Assembly (NCBI GenBank): GCA_012729815.1
Contig: JAAYCJ010000298.1
Coordinates: 1 to 51,465 of the forward strand
DNA from: Phycisphaerae bacterium
GTDB lineage: Bacteria > Planctomycetota > Phycisphaerae > JAAYCJ01
Length of the DNA stretch: 51,465 nucleotides
Reading direction: 5' to 3'
Made by a program: the position numbers and the translations under genes. The notes beneath the pieces are model-generated. The model ran no database searches and was not told where the DNA came from. It saw nothing but the letters and a program-made list of their open reading frames with translations. Within the stretch, counting starts at the first letter, position 1. The number at the start of each line of letters is the position of its first letter. Of this stretch, positions 50,420 through 51,465 are shown one piece after another.

Positions 50420-51465
50420 ATGACGCTATTGCAGGAGACACAAGGGGGGAAGGTTCCGGAGTCGATTGTCCGCGCAGCCGGGCGGGAAGGCGTGGACGCA
50501 ACCGAGCTCGCCCGCGAGGTGGCGGCGGGCCGGGCGGTGGTACCCGCCAACCGGGTCCATGCCCGGGGGTCGCTGTCGCCGCTGGCCATCGGGCGGTGCG
50601 TGAGCACCAAGATCAACGCGAATCTGGGGGCCTCAGCGGTCAAGTCGTCGCTGGCCCAGGAGAAGGCCAAGCTGGAGCTGGCGCTGCGCGCGGGGGCCGA
50701 TGCGGTAATGGACCTTTCGACGGCGGGCGATCTGGACGCGATCCGCGAGATGGTGGTGGACCAGAGCCCAGCCCCGGTCGGCACGGTGCCGATGTACGAG
50801 ATGGTGCTCCATCGCGACGTGGAGGACCTGAAGGTGGCCGACATGCTGGCGGTGATCGCCAAGCACGCCGAGCAGGGGGTGGATTTCTTCACGATTCACG
50901 CCGGCATTCTGCGGGAGCACCTGCCCCACGCGGTGAACCGCGTGGGCGGGATCGTCTCGCGGGGCGGGGCGCTGCTGGCCAAATGGATGGTCCATCACAG
51001 CCGGCAGAACCCGCTGTACGAACACTTCGACGAGATCTGTGCGATCATGCGGGAATACGACGTGGCGTTCAGCCTGGGCGACGGGCTTCGGCCGGGCGCG
51101 CTGGCCGATGCGGGCGACGAGGCGCAGTATCGCGAGCTTCGGACGCTGGCGGAACTGGCTGAGCGGGCGAGGCAGGCGGGCTGCCAGGTGATGATCGAGG
51201 GGCCCGGGCACGTGCCGCTGAACCAGATCGAGGAGCAGATTCGGTATCAGCAGGAAGTCTGCGCGGGCGCGCCGTTCTACGTGCTGGGCCCGCTGGTGAC
51301 GGATATCGGAGCGGGCTACGACCACATCGCCGGAGCGATCGGGGCGACGCTGGCCGCATACTACGGAGCCAGCTTCCTGTGCTACCTGACGCCGCGCGAG
51401 CATCTGGGTCTGCCGGACGAGGAGGCGGTGCGGGAAGGCGTGGTGGTTTTCAAGCTGGCGGCCCA
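50420..51465 (+). CDS. thiC: Phosphomethylpyrimidine synthase ThiC, 3' end outside window
   Basis: The ATG at 50420 follows AAAGGATCG and the frame is open to the edge, giving about 348 residues. ThiC is a radical-SAM enzyme that rearranges aminoimidazole ribotide into the pyrimidine of thiamine. Family blocks in order: STKINANLGASAVKSSL, RAGADAVMDLSTAGDLDAIR, VGTVPMYEMVL, GVDFFTIHAGI, SRGGALLAKWMVHHSRQNPL, SLGDGLRPGALADAGDEAQ, QVMIEGPGHVPLNQIEEQI, FYVLGPLVTDIGAGYDHIAG and GASFLCYLTPREHLGLP. The C-terminal Cys cluster that binds the 4Fe-4S lies beyond the window. No long N-terminal ThiC-associated domain is present, so this is the short form. It is controlled by the TPP riboswitch. Confidence 0.96.
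   Translation, partial: MTLLQETQGGKVPESIVRAAGREGVDATELAREVAAGRAVVPANRVHARGSLSPLAIGRCVSTKINANLGASAVKSSLAQEKAKLELALRAGADAVMDLSTAGDLDAIREMVVDQSPAPVGTVPMYEMVLHRDVEDLKVADMLAVIAKHAEQGVDFFTIHAGILREHLPHAVNRVGGIVSRGGALLAKWMVHHSRQNPLYEHFDEICAIMREYDVAFSLGDGLRPGALADAGDEAQYRELRTLAELAERARQAGCQVMIEGPGHVPLNQIEEQIRYQQEVCAGAPFYVLGPLVTDIGAGYDHIAGAIGATLAAYYGASFLCYLTPREHLGLPDEEAVREGVVVFKLAA

Overview
The window looks like chromosomal DNA of a GC-rich Planctomycetota bacterium, most likely of the Phycisphaerae type (a related PVC lineage is possible). The reasons are five secreted proteins with C-terminal PEP-CTERM sorting signals plus one decayed internal signal, a prepilin-like protein of the DUF1559/planctomycete type, many LacI and GntR regulators, and many unusual glycan-active enzymes. 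I see no rRNA, tRNA, CRISPR array, insertion sequence or prophage.

Layout. 1-6200 (mostly minus strand): a GntR/FCD regulator cut by the window edge, three PEP-CTERM surface proteins (one a predicted six-hairpin glycosidase), a LacI regulator and a second GntR regulator with a readable promoter and nested inverted repeats. 6531-7464 (plus): a PEP-CTERM protein with promoter and terminator. 7548-20187 (plus): a LacI regulator followed by a close-packed eight-gene run: a DUF6786-like mutarotase-fold protein, two URO-D/corrinoid-methyltransferase-like proteins, a creatinase-like M24 protein, a large TIM-barrel glycosidase-like protein, a GH127-like enzyme, a GHL6-like glycosidase and a polysaccharide deacetylase. 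None of the eight has a signal peptide.

20236-31627 (minus): a prepilin-like protein, a secreted discoidin/jelly-roll protein, a 733-residue fusion protein and its shorter PEP-CTERM paralogue, a LacI regulator, a ThuA-like protein, and a sugar ABC transporter (binding protein and two permeases, with no ATPase in the window). Five copies of a 14-bp LacI-type operator, consensus TGCCAACGATGGCA, link the paralogue pair to the transporter. The LacI gene beside them is the obvious candidate regulator.

31904-40665: a secreted GH5-like hydrolase (plus), then a minus-strand operon of a heparinase II/III-like lyase, a right-handed beta-helix protein and a TIM-barrel protein, none with a signal peptide. 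40835-43263 (plus): a soluble histidine kinase and two FixJ-type regulators, the first lacking the residues that should hold the phospho-acceptor Asp. 43310-48313 (plus): a chemoreceptor whose sensor region is three units at an exact 135-residue period, then a fused MFS/spermidine-synthase-like membrane protein. 48332-50095 (minus): a canonical URO-D/MtaA-type methyltransferase with three 13-bp repeats at its promoter, and a lipoprotein. 50154 to the end (plus): a TPP riboswitch with terminator platform and the 5' part of thiC.

Taken together, this is mainly a glycan-utilisation region. Polymers appear to be bound or partly cut outside by PEP-CTERM and GH5-like proteins, oligosaccharides imported by the ABC transporter, and much of the breakdown done inside the cell under local LacI/GntR control. 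The three URO-D paralogues and the creatinase-like protein suggest an added demethylation or C1 step, but no corrinoid protein is visible here, so that part is inference.
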